Counted from the stretch's first letter, positions 8,028 through 17,745 are shown. The stretch: 64,000 bases of DNA from an uncultured Alphaproteobacteria bacterium (GCA_913041535.1 CAJWJK010000007.1:1-64000); one strand, 5' to 3'. Numbers and translations: made by a program. Notes: generated from the sequence alone by a model not told the origin.

Positions 8028-9020
8028 ATGCATAGACTCTGCCCAATAATTCTAACCATATTGTGCGGCCTCCTAGTCATTATGGCTCAAGCTCGTGCAG
8101 ATTATGACGCCCTGCGCAAAGCATACGATCAACTCGATCTACCTAAGGCTAAGTTATTGCTCGCCACTATGTATAGAAATGGAAATAGTGTAGATGCAAA
8201 TATTGATAAAGCGGTCTTTTGGTACCTAGAAGCTGCGTCGTTTGGAATGCCAGAGGCACAAGTGGCAATCGGTTTACTGCACCATCGTGGTGAAGGAGTA
8301 AAACGAAACCATGGACAAGCCGCATATTGGTTTCGCAAAGCTGCAGCTCAACAATCTCCTGATGGAGAGAATAACCTCGGTACAATGTATGACCTAGGCC
8401 AAGGGTTAAAACAAGATCATGCACAGGCCGCGTATTGGTACCACCGTGCTGCTAAACAGAACTTACCCGATGCGCAGTTTAATCTTGGAGCCCTCTATGA
8501 ATACGGTCTTGGAGTGCCTAAAGACGTGAAGCGCGCATACATTTTATACGCGCAGTCAGCATTCAATTTCCCATATGAAACTCTGCGGATACGGGCAGAA
8601 ATCGCTCGAGACCGCACGGCCAAAAAGATTGGTGCAGTAGAACTTGCTAAACTAGTAGTAAAGGTACGCAGTCTGACAGGAGGAACGGCAACAGTTCAGA
8701 CAAAAACAGGAATAAGCAACACACGAACTACAGACACCAATTCTAACTTTACCGAACTGTCTACTGCTTCAAACATTGTTGACACACCACAAGACATAGG
8801 AAGGCTGGTCCAATACCCACTGTCAATCCTTGGATACAAGCCTGGGCCTATTGACCAGCAACTCGGCCCAAAAACACAAATAGCAATTCGGGCGTTTCAA
8901 GCTGATAGCAACCTCGCAGTTACTGGACAATCCGACAAACAACTTGTCATAGAATTAATGGGTGCCATGTTACTGCACTGGTCGAGTGAAAATGAGATGA
9001 GGAGTCGCTTCCGTTTTTAA
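8028..9020 (+). CDS. Secreted Sel1-repeat protein with peptidoglycan-binding domain
   Basis: 330 residues. Residues 1-24 form a signal peptide with a probable cut after 'AQARA'. Residues ~30-190 hold four to five Sel1-like repeats, for example 'AQVAIGLLHHRGEGVKRNHG' and 'DAQFNLGALYEYGLGVPKD'. A low-complexity Ser/Thr linker follows. Residues ~255-315 are a PG_binding_1-type domain ('YPLSILGYKPGPIDQQLGPK', 'AIRAFQ'). The protein should sit in the periplasm on the cell wall, with the repeats holding partner proteins. It is followed 35 bases later by the dehydratase gene but shares no obvious function with it. Confidence 0.85.
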   Translation: MHRLCPIILTILCGLLVIMAQARADYDALRKAYDQLDLPKAKLLLATMYRNGNSVDANIDKAVFWYLEAASFGMPEAQVAIGLLHHRGEGVKRNHGQAAYWFRKAAAQQSPDGENNLGTMYDLGQGLKQDHAQAAYWYHRAAKQNLPDAQFNLGALYEYGLGVPKDVKRAYILYAQSAFNFPYETLRIRAEIARDRTAKKIGAVELAKLVVKVRSLTGGTATVQTKTGISNTRTTDTNSNFTELSTASNIVDTPQDIGRLVQYPLSILGYKPGPIDQQLGPKTQIAIRAFQADSNLAVTGQSDKQLVIELMGAMLLHWSSENEMRSRFRF

Positions 9021-9055
9021 ACGATGTGCCACTAAGTAGGAGACATGAAAACGTA

Positions 9056-10027
9056 ATGGTTAATGAAATAGTTACATTATCAGACGTCTATCGGGCACAG
9101 AGAAATATTGTATCGCTCGCTCGTAACACTCCTACACTACCTTCTCACACCCTATCAGAGCTTTGCGGCTCGCCGGTGTACTTGAAACTTGAAACGATGC
9201 AGGATCTTGGTGCTTTCAAAATTCGTGGGGCCACAAATCGAATAGCCAACTTAAGCGCAGATGAGAAGACACGTGGCGTTATAACGGTTTCCACAGGGAA
9301 CCATGGACGAGCTGTAGCCCATGTTGCTCATCATTATAGAATTCCTGTGATTATATACCTATCTAAAATGGTACCAAAAAATAAGGTTACAGCTATCGAG
9401 AATCTTGGGGCTACAGTCAAAGTCTACGGTAACAGCCAAGATGAGGCGCAAAAAGAAGCGGAACGTTTAGCCCAAGAGGACAACTTAACGTTCGTAAACC
9501 CATTTGATGACCCGTGGGTTATCGCTGGCCAAGGAACCATCGGACTAGAACTTCTTGAGTCAGTACCGAAGATCCGTACTGCCGTCATACCTATTGGTGG
9601 TGGAGGGTTGATCTCTGGAATCTCACTCGCACTAAAAGCTTTCTCTAAAGATATTCACATTGTTGGTGTTTCAATGGAAAGAGGGGCTGCCATGATAGAG
9701 AGCCAGATAGCTGGCAGCCCAGTTATAGTCGAAGAAGTTGAGACTCTAGCTGATTGCCTAGGCGGAGGTATCGGCCTAGATAACCGATATACCTTTTCCA
9801 TGGTAGAAAAGCTCGTTGATGAGTTCATCGTAGTAAGCGAAGTGCAAATCGCCGCTGCAATGGCCCACATGTACCACCATGACCGAATGATCGTTGAGGG
9901 AGGAGGTGCGGTGGGCGTAGCTGCATTGTTGCACGGGCTAATTCCCAACCTCATCGGACCAACCGTGGTAGTGTTAAGTGGCAACAACGTAGATATGGAT
10001 TTGTTTAGCCAAGTCGTCAATGGTTAA
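9056..10027 (+). CDS. PLP-dependent threonine/serine dehydratase family, EutB-like
   Basis: 323 residues. It is a fold-type II PLP enzyme with the PLP lysine in 'GAFKIRGATNR', the phosphate loop 'STGNHGRAVAH' and the glycine-rich 'PIGGGGLISG'. The stretches 'YLKLETMQDLGAFKIRGA', 'VSMERGAAM' and 'LGGGIGLDNRYTF' resemble EutB, the dehydratase of hydroxyectoine breakdown, more than biosynthetic IlvA; no regulatory ACT domain is present. I chose the ATG at 9056, in frame with an upstream GTG at 9026, because AGGAGA precedes it and family proteins start with 'TLSDVYRA'. No other ectoine gene is adjacent, so a generic hydroxy-amino-acid dehydratase is equally possible. Confidence 0.85.
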   Translation: MVNEIVTLSDVYRAQRNIVSLARNTPTLPSHTLSELCGSPVYLKLETMQDLGAFKIRGATNRIANLSADEKTRGVITVSTGNHGRAVAHVAHHYRIPVIIYLSKMVPKNKVTAIENLGATVKVYGNSQDEAQKEAERLAQEDNLTFVNPFDDPWVIAGQGTIGLELLESVPKIRTAVIPIGGGGLISGISLALKAFSKDIHIVGVSMERGAAMIESQIAGSPVIVEEVETLADCLGGGIGLDNRYTFSMVEKLVDEFIVVSEVQIAAAMAHMYHHDRMIVEGGGAVGVAALLHGLIPNLIGPTVVVLSGNNVDMDLFSQVVNG

Positions 10028-10059
10028 CAAAGGTCGAAGCAATCACAGCTGACCTGGAG

Positions 10060-11370
10060 TTAATAGGCCTCCATGTATCTTCGACACTTAGCCAAATCAT
10101 CGTAACCTTCCAACATGCTCATCTCATAACGCTTTAGCCGGGTATAACAATCGAGCATATCAGCTGACAACCACCCAGATACGATAGCGCTCTTCTCCAT
10201 TTCCTGTAATGCTGTTTCTAGAGAAGTCGGCAGCGTGCGTATGCCAAGCTGAGTTCGTTCGTCCTCTGACAAACTACCCGGATGACCCTCAGTTAGCGGA
10301 GGGGTTTTCATACCGGAACGTATGCCCTCAAGGCCAGCTCTAACCATAACGCCTAACGCAATATAAGGACTAGCAGCACCATCAACAGCGCGGAATTCAA
10401 AATGGAACTGCGGTGAACGCGATGCATCGCCAATTGTAACTGTGGGGCAAATGCGCACAGCAGCTTCCCTATTATTTGAGTCAAAAGCGTTAAAAGCCGC
10501 ACTCCAATGGTCGGGTCGTAAGCGTAAATAGGAAATATCACTGGGACAGGTCAATGCCACCATAGCTGGAAGATAATGAAGAATACCTGCAATGAATTGC
10601 CCAGCAATTGTACTTATCTTGCCTTGATTATTTTCGTCGTAGTTGCATGCGCCGGACGAATCATTGAGGCTAAAATGTATGTGAACACCATTCCCCGTAC
10701 CCTTGGGTTCTACCATGGGAGTAAAACTCGCCCGATTACCAAGGCGACGCGCTACTTCTCTCACAATCTCACGTACCAGCACAGCTCTATCAGCTGCAAT
10801 CAGCCCCGTCGCAGAACGCACAGTTACTTCAAACTGATTAGCAGCGTATTCAGTCATAAATACCTCTGGCTCCTGCCGAGCCAGCCTCAACGCCGTCATG
10901 ACGTTTGGACCAAAAGGTTCAGTCAGCCGGTACCCATCAAGTCCGAAAGCCCTACACGGACCGTTCTCCACATTTGCGAGGTGAAATTCATGCTCAAAAG
11001 ACGCTTGAACGCGTAAGCCTGACTCTTCATAAAGATCAGATAATGCAGTTTTAAGAAATGAGCGTGGACACGCATCAAACTCACTACCATCTGTGTGCAC
11101 TATATCGCATAGAAAAAGATTAAAGGGACTTGCGTCCTCCCAGAGATCAATATGAATCTCGGTGCTCGGATCCGGAATTAAGCGAAGGTCACCCAACGGC
11201 CCCCACGGGTTTGGTGCAATCGGTCCCAGTGCAGTAATACCAAGGTTTGCGGGCACCCAACTGACGCCGCACTGCATGTGAAGCGCTGTGTCGGACCGTG
11301 GCACTGCCCGTCCCCTGGTAATACCCGAGAGATCATTGGTAGCAAAGATAACTAGAGAATCACTTCTCAT
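10060..11370 (-). CDS. Glutamine synthetase family ligase (GlnA/PuuA-like)
   Basis: 436 residues. The glutamine synthetase catalytic domain is visible through 'ASFEHEFHL' (metal-binding glutamates), 'GTGNGVHIHFSLND' (ATP and metal site) and 'RPDHWSAAFNAFDSNNREAA' (substrate arginine region). The N-terminal beta-grasp part is short. The sequence differs from housekeeping GlnA, lacks its adenylylation loop, and is closer to gamma-glutamyl-amine ligases. It probably joins glutamate to an amine or similar nitrogen compound. AGAAGGTG precedes the ATG. The gene is divergent from the N-formylglutamate amidohydrolase pair at 11490, so the two units may share a control region. Confidence 0.85.
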   Translation of the reverse strand: MRSDSLVIFATNDLSGITRGRAVPRSDTALHMQCGVSWVPANLGITALGPIAPNPWGPLGDLRLIPDPSTEIHIDLWEDASPFNLFLCDIVHTDGSEFDACPRSFLKTALSDLYEESGLRVQASFEHEFHLANVENGPCRAFGLDGYRLTEPFGPNVMTALRLARQEPEVFMTEYAANQFEVTVRSATGLIAADRAVLVREIVREVARRLGNRASFTPMVEPKGTGNGVHIHFSLNDSSGACNYDENNQGKISTIAGQFIAGILHYLPAMVALTCPSDISYLRLRPDHWSAAFNAFDSNNREAAVRICPTVTIGDASRSPQFHFEFRAVDGAASPYIALGVMVRAGLEGIRSGMKTPPLTEGHPGSLSEDERTQLGIRTLPTSLETALQEMEKSAIVSGWLSADMLDCYTRLKRYEMSMLEGYDDLAKCRRYMEAY

Positions 11371-11489
11371 GGATGATCACCTTCTTGGGACACATAGCCT
11401 ACACCTTAGACTTCGAAAAAGAGACCAGAGCGCTTGCAGGCCTGCTATCTCGCTGAGATGATTATGTATTAATAGCAGAGGTTAGCGTA

Positions 11490-12335
11490 ATGGACGAATC
11501 GGATCTGCCTCCGTCACAGTGGATTGAGAACGACGAACCGCCAGCTGTTGAGCTGCGCAATCCGCAAGGAAAGAGTCGTGTAGTCCTAACATGCGAGCAT
11601 GCAAGCCCTCAGATTCCTCGGCGGTTGGGCACACTTGGTCTTTCAGAAGAGGATCGCATGAGACACATTGGCTGGGATAAAGGGATTGCCGTGGTAGCTC
11701 AACAAATTTCAGACCGCTTAAACGCTCCTCTCATAATAAGCGGTTATTCTCGTTTGGTTATTGATTGTAACCGCCGACCAAATATGCCTCAGTCTATTCC
11801 AGAAATAAGTGACATGACCATTATACCCGGAAACCTTGAGATCAACGACGAAGAACAGAATATGAGGGCAGACGCATTGTTCTGGCCATACCATAAGGCT
11901 GTACACGATGTGCTTGAGGCCCGAGCTGCAAGTCAACCAATAATGATCTCAATGCATAGCTTTACCCCTGTTCTGCAAGGCCAACTGCGTCCATGGGATA
12001 TTGGCCTTACCTATCGTCACGATATGCGGTTGGCGGAGTTTCTAATGAATGAACTTACTAAAGAGGTCAACATCAACGTTGGCAATAACCAACCATATTC
12101 TGTTGAACTAGAAACAGATTATGCGATACCGGTTCACGCTGAACGTCGGGGAATTTCCAATTGCTTGATCGAAATACGGCAGGACCACATCGAAGAATCT
12201 AACGGATCACGAGAGTGGGCTTCTCGTTTAACTGCCATCATAAGATTACTCGAAGAAAACCCTAATATCGGAGCAACAGGAACGCCAGCGAAAGATATTT
12301 TTGAAGAAAGATTGCCTATCGGAGATAAACGATGA
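11490..12335 (+). CDS. N-formylglutamate amidohydrolase family (copy 1)
   Basis: 281 residues of the FGase/HutG-like family. Conserved blocks are 'VVLTCEHASPQIP', 'HIGWDKGIAVVA', 'VIDCNRRP', 'SMHSFTP' and 'CLIEIRQD'; the histidines and glutamates in them form the metal site. The enzyme hydrolyses N-formyl- or related N-acyl-glutamate-type amides. An ATG with GAGG 8 bases upstream is used. The stop overlaps the next ATG (ATGA at 12332), coupling it to an isochorismatase-type hydrolase. A second, clearly related copy lies at 23564. Confidence 0.9.
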   Translation: MDESDLPPSQWIENDEPPAVELRNPQGKSRVVLTCEHASPQIPRRLGTLGLSEEDRMRHIGWDKGIAVVAQQISDRLNAPLIISGYSRLVIDCNRRPNMPQSIPEISDMTIIPGNLEINDEEQNMRADALFWPYHKAVHDVLEARAASQPIMISMHSFTPVLQGQLRPWDIGLTYRHDMRLAEFLMNELTKEVNINVGNNQPYSVELETDYAIPVHAERRGISNCLIEIRQDHIEESNGSREWASRLTAIIRLLEENPNIGATGTPAKDIFEERLPIGDKR

Positions 12336-12979
12336 ATCGAGCCGAAGCATATGCAATTCCCCCAAATGGCAATGTAGCTATACGGGAAAACAAAGTTGAA
12401 CCACTCAAAACTGCGCTGCTGCTTGTTGACCTCCAGAACATGGAATTTAGACCGGGAGCTCGCGACCTAAAAGACTCGTACTATTATGATCGAATAGAGA
12501 ACCTTGTCATACCGAATAATAAGCGCCTTCTAGAGGCATGTCGGAAAACTGGTATAGAGCCTATTTTTACCGTAATCGAAAGCCTAACGCTCGACGGGCG
12601 TGATAGAAGTTTAGATCACAAGATATCCGGTATTTTTGCAGCGAAAGGATCATGGGAAGCTCAAGTGATTCCTGATCTTGCTCCGCGTGACAATGAAATC
12701 CTCATTCCTAAAACAGCGTCAGGAATATTTAACTCAACCAATTTTGAGTATGTTCTTCGAAACCTTTACATTGAATGCTTAATTGTCACGGGTTTAGTTA
12801 CTGATCAATGTGTCGAAGGCGCAGTGAGAGATGGTTGTGACCGCGGCTTTCTGGTTACATTGATTGATGATGCCTGTGCAACACATTCACAAGACAGACA
12901 CGATGCATCGTTGCGTGGACTAAAAGGATATTGTCGTATACGTACCACTGAAGAAATCATTACAGAATTACAAAAATAG
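12332..12979 (+). CDS. Isochorismatase-family cysteine hydrolase (copy 1)
   Basis: 215 residues. The family triad is visible: Asp33 in 'LLLVDLQNMEF', Lys in 'IPKTASGIF' and the nucleophilic Cys in 'TGLVTDQCVEGAVRDG', which is followed by the usual 'LIDDACATHS'. Members near amidohydrolases generally hydrolyse amides such as N-carbamoyl compounds, nicotinamide or ureidoacrylate. Its 4-base overlap with the upstream FGase gene suggests that the two act on successive bonds of one substrate; this is inferred. Confidence 0.88.
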   Translation: MNRAEAYAIPPNGNVAIRENKVEPLKTALLLVDLQNMEFRPGARDLKDSYYYDRIENLVIPNNKRLLEACRKTGIEPIFTVIESLTLDGRDRSLDHKISGIFAAKGSWEAQVIPDLAPRDNEILIPKTASGIFNSTNFEYVLRNLYIECLIVTGLVTDQCVEGAVRDGCDRGFLVTLIDDACATHSQDRHDASLRGLKGYCRIRTTEEIITELQK

Positions 12980-13138
12980 CTAACCGCTATTCACAAATGC
13001 CGATAGTATTTAGAAAGATATCATCAAACTAATATAGAGTTCAGGTACGAGGTCAAAACAACCCGTTGTGTTCGAGAATGCAATTGAAGTGCGGATGATT
13101 TTGCCTTTGCTCAACATCCACTTAAGGGCTAAACGCCA

Positions 13139-14065
13139 GTGACGGTCCGTTTGTTGTGCGATTTGGGAGCAACATATATACGATTCGCCATAAGCGAATC
13201 CGGAACTAGACGTGGCAAAACCACCTCCTATCGCTGCGACGGGTATAGGAGTTTTTTTGATGCTGTCACGACGTATCTCAACTCATTTGACGGTGATATG
13301 TGGCCCACTGAAGCATCATTCGCCGTTGCAGCTCCAATTACAGGGGACCTTATTGAACTAACAAACCGACCTTGGCAATTCTCCATTCGCGAGTTAAAGA
13401 AAACGTGCAAAATACCACGTCTATCAGTAATTAATGATTTTTCAGCGATAGCGCTTGCTCTCCCATGGCTGGATAAAACAGATCGACGAAAGATCGGGAC
13501 TGGACGTCCTGAACCCAAAAAACCTCTCGGCGTAATCGGTGCGGGAAGCGGTCTCGGCTCATCAGGCCTTATTGCTGGACCCAAAGGTTGGATACCACTT
13601 GCGGGGGAAGGGGGTTACACTGATTTCGCACCGAAGACAGAGGAAGAACTGTCAGTCTTTTTTTCCCTTGGTGGTCCAAGCCAGCACGTCGCAGTTGAAC
13701 ATGTTCTCTCTGGCCCCGGTCTAGTCGCAATACATAAATCTCTATGGGGACAGTCTGTACCCTGCCCCAAGAATATCACTGAGCGCGCAATAGAGGGCGA
13801 TTATTCTGCAATTCGAACCCTTGATATGTTCAGCCAAATCCTGGGATCTGCTGCCGGAAACCTAGCTCTAAGTATTGGTGCCCGTGGGGGAGTATTTATA
13901 GCTGGGGGAATAGTTCCTAAACTTGGAAGCCACTTCAACGAAAAGGCTTTTCGGAAACGCTTCGAATCAAAAGGCAGCCTCTCACCCTACCTCAAGCAAA
14001 TACCCACCTACCTCATAACCACCGAGAATCCAGCGTTAATCGGTCTGGAGCATTACTCACTCTAG
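13139..14065 (+). CDS. glk: Glucokinase-like sugar kinase
   Basis: 308 residues, the usual length for Glk of the PF02685 type. It has an N-terminal phosphate loop 'LLCDLGATYIRFA', the catalytic 'VINDFSAIALALP', an ATP-site 'GAGSGLGSSGLI', 'LAGEGGYTDFAPKTEEE' and 'VEHVLSGPGLVAI'. A GTG start at 13139 fits the family N terminus. Two departures are seen. The first loop reads DLGAT where most have DxGGT. Position 160 is Tyr instead of the His of the EGGH motif, which contacts glucose in E. coli Glk. Sugar specificity may therefore differ. Its TAG stop overlaps the opposite-strand stop of the next gene. Confidence 0.85.
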   Translation: MTVRLLCDLGATYIRFAISESGTRRGKTTSYRCDGYRSFFDAVTTYLNSFDGDMWPTEASFAVAAPITGDLIELTNRPWQFSIRELKKTCKIPRLSVINDFSAIALALPWLDKTDRRKIGTGRPEPKKPLGVIGAGSGLGSSGLIAGPKGWIPLAGEGGYTDFAPKTEEELSVFFSLGGPSQHVAVEHVLSGPGLVAIHKSLWGQSVPCPKNITERAIEGDYSAIRTLDMFSQILGSAAGNLALSIGARGGVFIAGGIVPKLGSHFNEKAFRKRFESKGSLSPYLKQIPTYLITTENPALIGLEHYSL

Positions 14066-15132
14066 TTGGAGAGGTCAGAAGAGTTTTCCTCCAATAGATC
14101 GTTAAAGTTGCCTCGAAGTTTGCGGGCCTTGTAGTCAGGGATAAGATACACCCACGGGAGTGTTTTGCTATTAAAGCGTTTGATCCAATCCTGCCCACCG
14201 AGTCCACCGCCATCGGCACGCAAGCGAATCCAAGTTCTACCCTCATAGTTCGCCAATTCAGCAGATATCACACGACCATCAAAGAGACCTAGTTCAACTA
14301 TATGATCAAAGTCTCCCGACTCAAATGAATTAACGGAAACCACATCGTCAAAATCAAGGTATGATAGTCCTGTATGCACAAAGTTTACTTCGGACTGATC
14401 ATACCGCATTCCCGAAGGCACGTTAAAATTGCCATCAACAGAGAAGTCTGCATCGTTCTGATCACGAAATACACGCATTAGTGATTGATCTGGATATGTT
14501 ATCGTCACCGAACTAATCAAATGCGCTCCAAGATCAATTATGTTGGGGTTTATCCAGTCACGGAAGTTTTTTCCTGGATCTACTCTGCCCGTCGCCAACC
14601 AAGCTTGTGGCTGGTCTGGGAAACGTACGTAGGTAGCCAACTCTCTGCTTCCAAACGCATATGAGCGCGGACGACCAATCAGAATTGAACCCAACTGATG
14701 CCCAAATGAATCATACAAGGTTACTAGACTTGACTGAGAGTTTTCTTCATTTACATCTTCGACACCTAAACGCTTATGAAGAGCTGCACGTTGGGTTTTA
14801 GGCTCTAGGTAATGCAGGTCACCTAATGCTACAAGAAATTCGTTTACAACATCATTTCTCGCAGCAAAGCCATCTTTGGTAGGCAGTGACCAATTTCCAA
14901 GCTGATCTCGTTCGAGTATGAGTCCACCTTGAGAATAATTAATTTCTATTCGCTTAACATCAGAGATGTTCTCAGCAATACCCTTCATAACTACGTCGGT
15001 TCGAATGGTCGATCCCGTTTGCCGAGATTCAATGATGATTGCTGCTACAGCGCACCCTAACGTCACTGCGGTGACTGCGGTTAGTAGCCATGCTGATGTT
15101 CGTGCCATATGCTTACTAGGGTTTCTGCTCAC
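14062..15132 (-). CDS. DUF4340 domain protein of an ABC export module
   Basis: 356 residues. One N-terminal membrane helix ('TSAWLLTAVTAVTLGCAVAAI') is followed by a long periplasmic domain of the DUF4340 type, with 'LILERDQLGNWSLPTKDGF' and 'LLEENSSDLSN' near the ends. It is the last gene of the ATPase-permease-GldG-DUF4340 set and overlaps the GldG gene by 17 bases. The annotated GTG at 15132 is uncertain; the in-frame ATG at 15108, just before the membrane helix, is an alternative, and neither has a well-spaced ribosome binding site. Function in the complex is unknown. Confidence 0.8.
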   Translation of the reverse strand: MSRNPSKHMARTSAWLLTAVTAVTLGCAVAAIIIESRQTGSTIRTDVVMKGIAENISDVKRIEINYSQGGLILERDQLGNWSLPTKDGFAARNDVVNEFLVALGDLHYLEPKTQRAALHKRLGVEDVNEENSQSSLVTLYDSFGHQLGSILIGRPRSYAFGSRELATYVRFPDQPQAWLATGRVDPGKNFRDWINPNIIDLGAHLISSVTITYPDQSLMRVFRDQNDADFSVDGNFNVPSGMRYDQSEVNFVHTGLSYLDFDDVVSVNSFESGDFDHIVELGLFDGRVISAELANYEGRTWIRLRADGGGLGGQDWIKRFNSKTLPWVYLIPDYKARKLRGNFNDLLEENSSDLSN

Positions 15133-16999
15133 GCCTCGCAGGATGTGCGCGCCCTACAACAACAAGAAAAAGGGCTACGCATATTACAACTACGGGCATA
15201 GCTCCGATGTTAACAACCGTTAACCATAACTTAGTTCTTTCGATATCTTCGCGCAAAGAGAGTTGAACTCCACGCAACTCATTTCGAATGTCGTCGGCTT
15301 CGCCACGCAATTCTCTTAAAATCTCAAACTGTTTCTCAGTTAGAACAATTGCGCCGCTATTATCAATTCGAGCAGAGCGGATCCTACTCTCAGTTTCTGC
15401 TAACTTTTCAGTTAAAAGTTTTTCGCTAGATCTGTACCGAGATTCAGCCTTCCTCGTGATGGCCTCAAGTCGTTGAAATGGCCGAGACAAAATCCCACGG
15501 CTGCGAAGGTCAACCAAACCAATGCTGCCATGAAGGCTATCAAGAGCGTTTAAGATAAACTGCGCATTTGATGCAAATGGCCTTATTTGCACATCCCTAC
15601 CGATTTGCTCAGCGCCTGCCCAAAGATCATCGAACAGGATATCCGTATCGGCAACAACCACGACATTAATTGGCGCGACTGATTCAGTTCGGTGGAGCCG
15701 ATTATGAAAAATATCTGATAGCGTTCCATCAGGGTCGAGAGGCGGACCACTAACGAAAGCACTAGGAACGTGGCCATTGATTCGCGCAGCCATTGTAAAG
15801 CTACGTTCTTCTGAAACAAACTCATCTATCAGACCAAAAGCATCGGGAGGAAATTGAATTCTATCAACATCAATGCGCATCGATTGCAAGCTCGAGGAGA
15901 GGAGAGGAGAAATTGATACTTTAGCGCCCTCAAGAAGTTCAATTGAGCCGGCACTTGCCATATTGATTTGATTTACATCCCGCGTTATCACGTCATCCTT
16001 ATTGAAGGAAGATCCCCGCAACGCAAGCCACGGCAAGTAACGAACAGCACGATCGCGACCTCTCTCTCTAACACGGATACGTTGAGCCAACTGGCTGTCA
16101 CCAACAACATGCTCCACATCAACATCAAGTTTCCAAGCCCCAAACAATTTTTCTAGCGCACCGCTGTCTAGCTCTTCCCCTAGCTGATATATCGACCTAA
16201 TCGACATCTCAGGAAGCGGATCAATGAGAATAAGCGCACTTCCTCCACCAAGAATATATTGGTCAATTGCATAAAGCTCTTTTTCTGACAACTTTCCCGG
16301 TAAAGCTATAAAAATGATATCAAACTCATCGTCAATGGCAGAGAAAATGCCGTCATGCCTTCGAATTTCAAAAAATTCCTTGATCTCTTCGTAGACAAAC
16401 CATGGTCTATTTTGGCGCGCTGGATCGGCGTTAAGAGGAAGAGTGCCGATAAGAGCAACGGTAGGTTTTTGGGGATTAGACAAAGCTGCGATCATCTTTG
16501 TCAAATCGTACTCAAGAAACCTCTCACGGTCCGGTGAAAAAAAGGGGATCACCTGCAAATCATCCGTACTATTAGTCGCAGCCAAACCAAGAAATACAGG
16601 GTCTCCATTTACATTAACGGGTATCGATTGCAACCCGTATTCCATCGCACGTTCTTCATCCACCGTAAACAAACCTGGACGATAAATGTTTAAGACTAAT
16701 TGACCTCTCGCAATTTCAGAATAGCGAAGCAATAATTCACGAACCCTATCAGCATAATTAGCAAGACTCGGTAATTCTTCGTACAACAATGGTGAAACAT
16801 AAAAGTCTATTACTATAGGTTCATCGATATTGGCGAGCGTATTGTGGGTGGCACGAGAAAGTGTATAGAGATTATCCTCTGTGACATCGATACTGACATT
16901 CTTCAGAGTAACGTTGGCAAGGATTGTAATGGACATGAATGACAGAATCGCCATTAGAATCGCCAATATCTGAAAGTTATGATGGCCTGCCATGTGCAA
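15116..16999 (-). CDS. GldG-like ABC transporter auxiliary membrane protein
   Basis: 627 residues. A membrane helix lies near residues 8-30 ('ILAILMAILSFMSITILA'). It is followed by a large periplasmic region of the GldG/ABC_transp_aux type ('NIDEPIVIDFYVSPLLY', 'ILIDPLPEMS'). Then comes a coiled coil rich in Arg/Glu (about 520-590) and a C-terminal helix ('LTVVNIGAMPVVVICVALFLVV'). In Bacteroidetes this family belongs to the gliding machinery; in proteobacteria it occurs in gldA-F-G-like operons of unknown cargo. It lies 8 bases after the permease gene. Confidence 0.85.
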   Translation of the reverse strand: MHMAGHHNFQILAILMAILSFMSITILANVTLKNVSIDVTEDNLYTLSRATHNTLANIDEPIVIDFYVSPLLYEELPSLANYADRVRELLLRYSEIARGQLVLNIYRPGLFTVDEERAMEYGLQSIPVNVNGDPVFLGLAATNSTDDLQVIPFFSPDRERFLEYDLTKMIAALSNPQKPTVALIGTLPLNADPARQNRPWFVYEEIKEFFEIRRHDGIFSAIDDEFDIIFIALPGKLSEKELYAIDQYILGGGSALILIDPLPEMSIRSIYQLGEELDSGALEKLFGAWKLDVDVEHVVGDSQLAQRIRVRERGRDRAVRYLPWLALRGSSFNKDDVITRDVNQINMASAGSIELLEGAKVSISPLLSSSLQSMRIDVDRIQFPPDAFGLIDEFVSEERSFTMAARINGHVPSAFVSGPPLDPDGTLSDIFHNRLHRTESVAPINVVVVADTDILFDDLWAGAEQIGRDVQIRPFASNAQFILNALDSLHGSIGLVDLRSRGILSRPFQRLEAITRKAESRYRSSEKLLTEKLAETESRIRSARIDNSGAIVLTEKQFEILRELRGEADDIRNELRGVQLSLREDIERTKLWLTVVNIGAMPVVVICVALFLVVVGRAHPARREQKP

Positions 17000-17007
17000 C
17001 TATATAT

Positions 17008-17745
17008 CTAGGGCGATCGACGTAAATCAATTATCGCAACGTTAGCGACCAATCCAAGCACTATCAGTGACCCAAAGAAAATCAGGTCCCGAACATCGAT
17101 AAGACCACGGGTGATATTTTGGTAATGAGTTAAAACACTGAAGGAAGCTAGAACATCAACCAATAACGTTGGCGCCCACCCCTGAAAAACATCCCGAACC
17201 ATGCTAAGCCCACTACTAAGAAACATGAAACATGCACTGGCAGTTATAATGTATGCAATAACTTGGTTTCGGGTTAATGCAGAAAGGCAAGCACCTAAAG
17301 AAAGAAACCCGCCCGCCATCAACCAACTACCGATATAACTTGCCGCTATCACACCATGATCAGGATTGCCCAGATATGCTACAGTAACCCATACTGGAAA
17401 AGTCAGCGCTAATGCGATACCCGTAAATGCCCAAGCAGCCATAAACTTTCCTATCACGGCAGCACCAGAGGAAACAGGCAATGTCATTAGAAACTCTATA
17501 GTGCCTGTTTTCCTCTCTTCAGCCCATAACCTCATCGTAACTGACGGCACTAAAAACAAATATATCCACGGATGGAAGTTGAAAAACGGTTTTAAATCCG
17601 CCTGATTGCGCTCAAAGAAATCACCTATAAAGAAAGTAGCTGTAGCAGCTAGAATCAGAAATATTACTATGAAAACATAGGCAACAGGTGTTGAAAAATA
17701 TGCCATAAGCTCACGACGAAATATTACAGAAGACGTGGCCACCAT
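17008..17745 (-). CDS. ABC-2 type permease, GldF-like
   Basis: 245 residues with about six membrane helices and the ABC-2 permease pattern: 'VIFRRELMAYFSTPVAYVFI', 'MRLWAEERKTGTIEFLMTLP'. The E-E-R-K-T-G-T-I-E-F motif is typical of GldF/NosY-type permeases. It would pair with the ATPase encoded just upstream, whose TAA stop overlaps this ATG by one base (TAATG). Cargo unknown. Confidence 0.88.
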   Translation of the reverse strand: MVATSSVIFRRELMAYFSTPVAYVFIVIFLILAATATFFIGDFFERNQADLKPFFNFHPWIYLFLVPSVTMRLWAEERKTGTIEFLMTLPVSSGAAVIGKFMAAWAFTGIALALTFPVWVTVAYLGNPDHGVIAASYIGSWLMAGGFLSLGACLSALTRNQVIAYIITASACFMFLSSGLSMVRDVFQGWAPTLLVDVLASFSVLTHYQNITRGLIDVRDLIFFGSLIVLGLVANVAIIDLRRSP

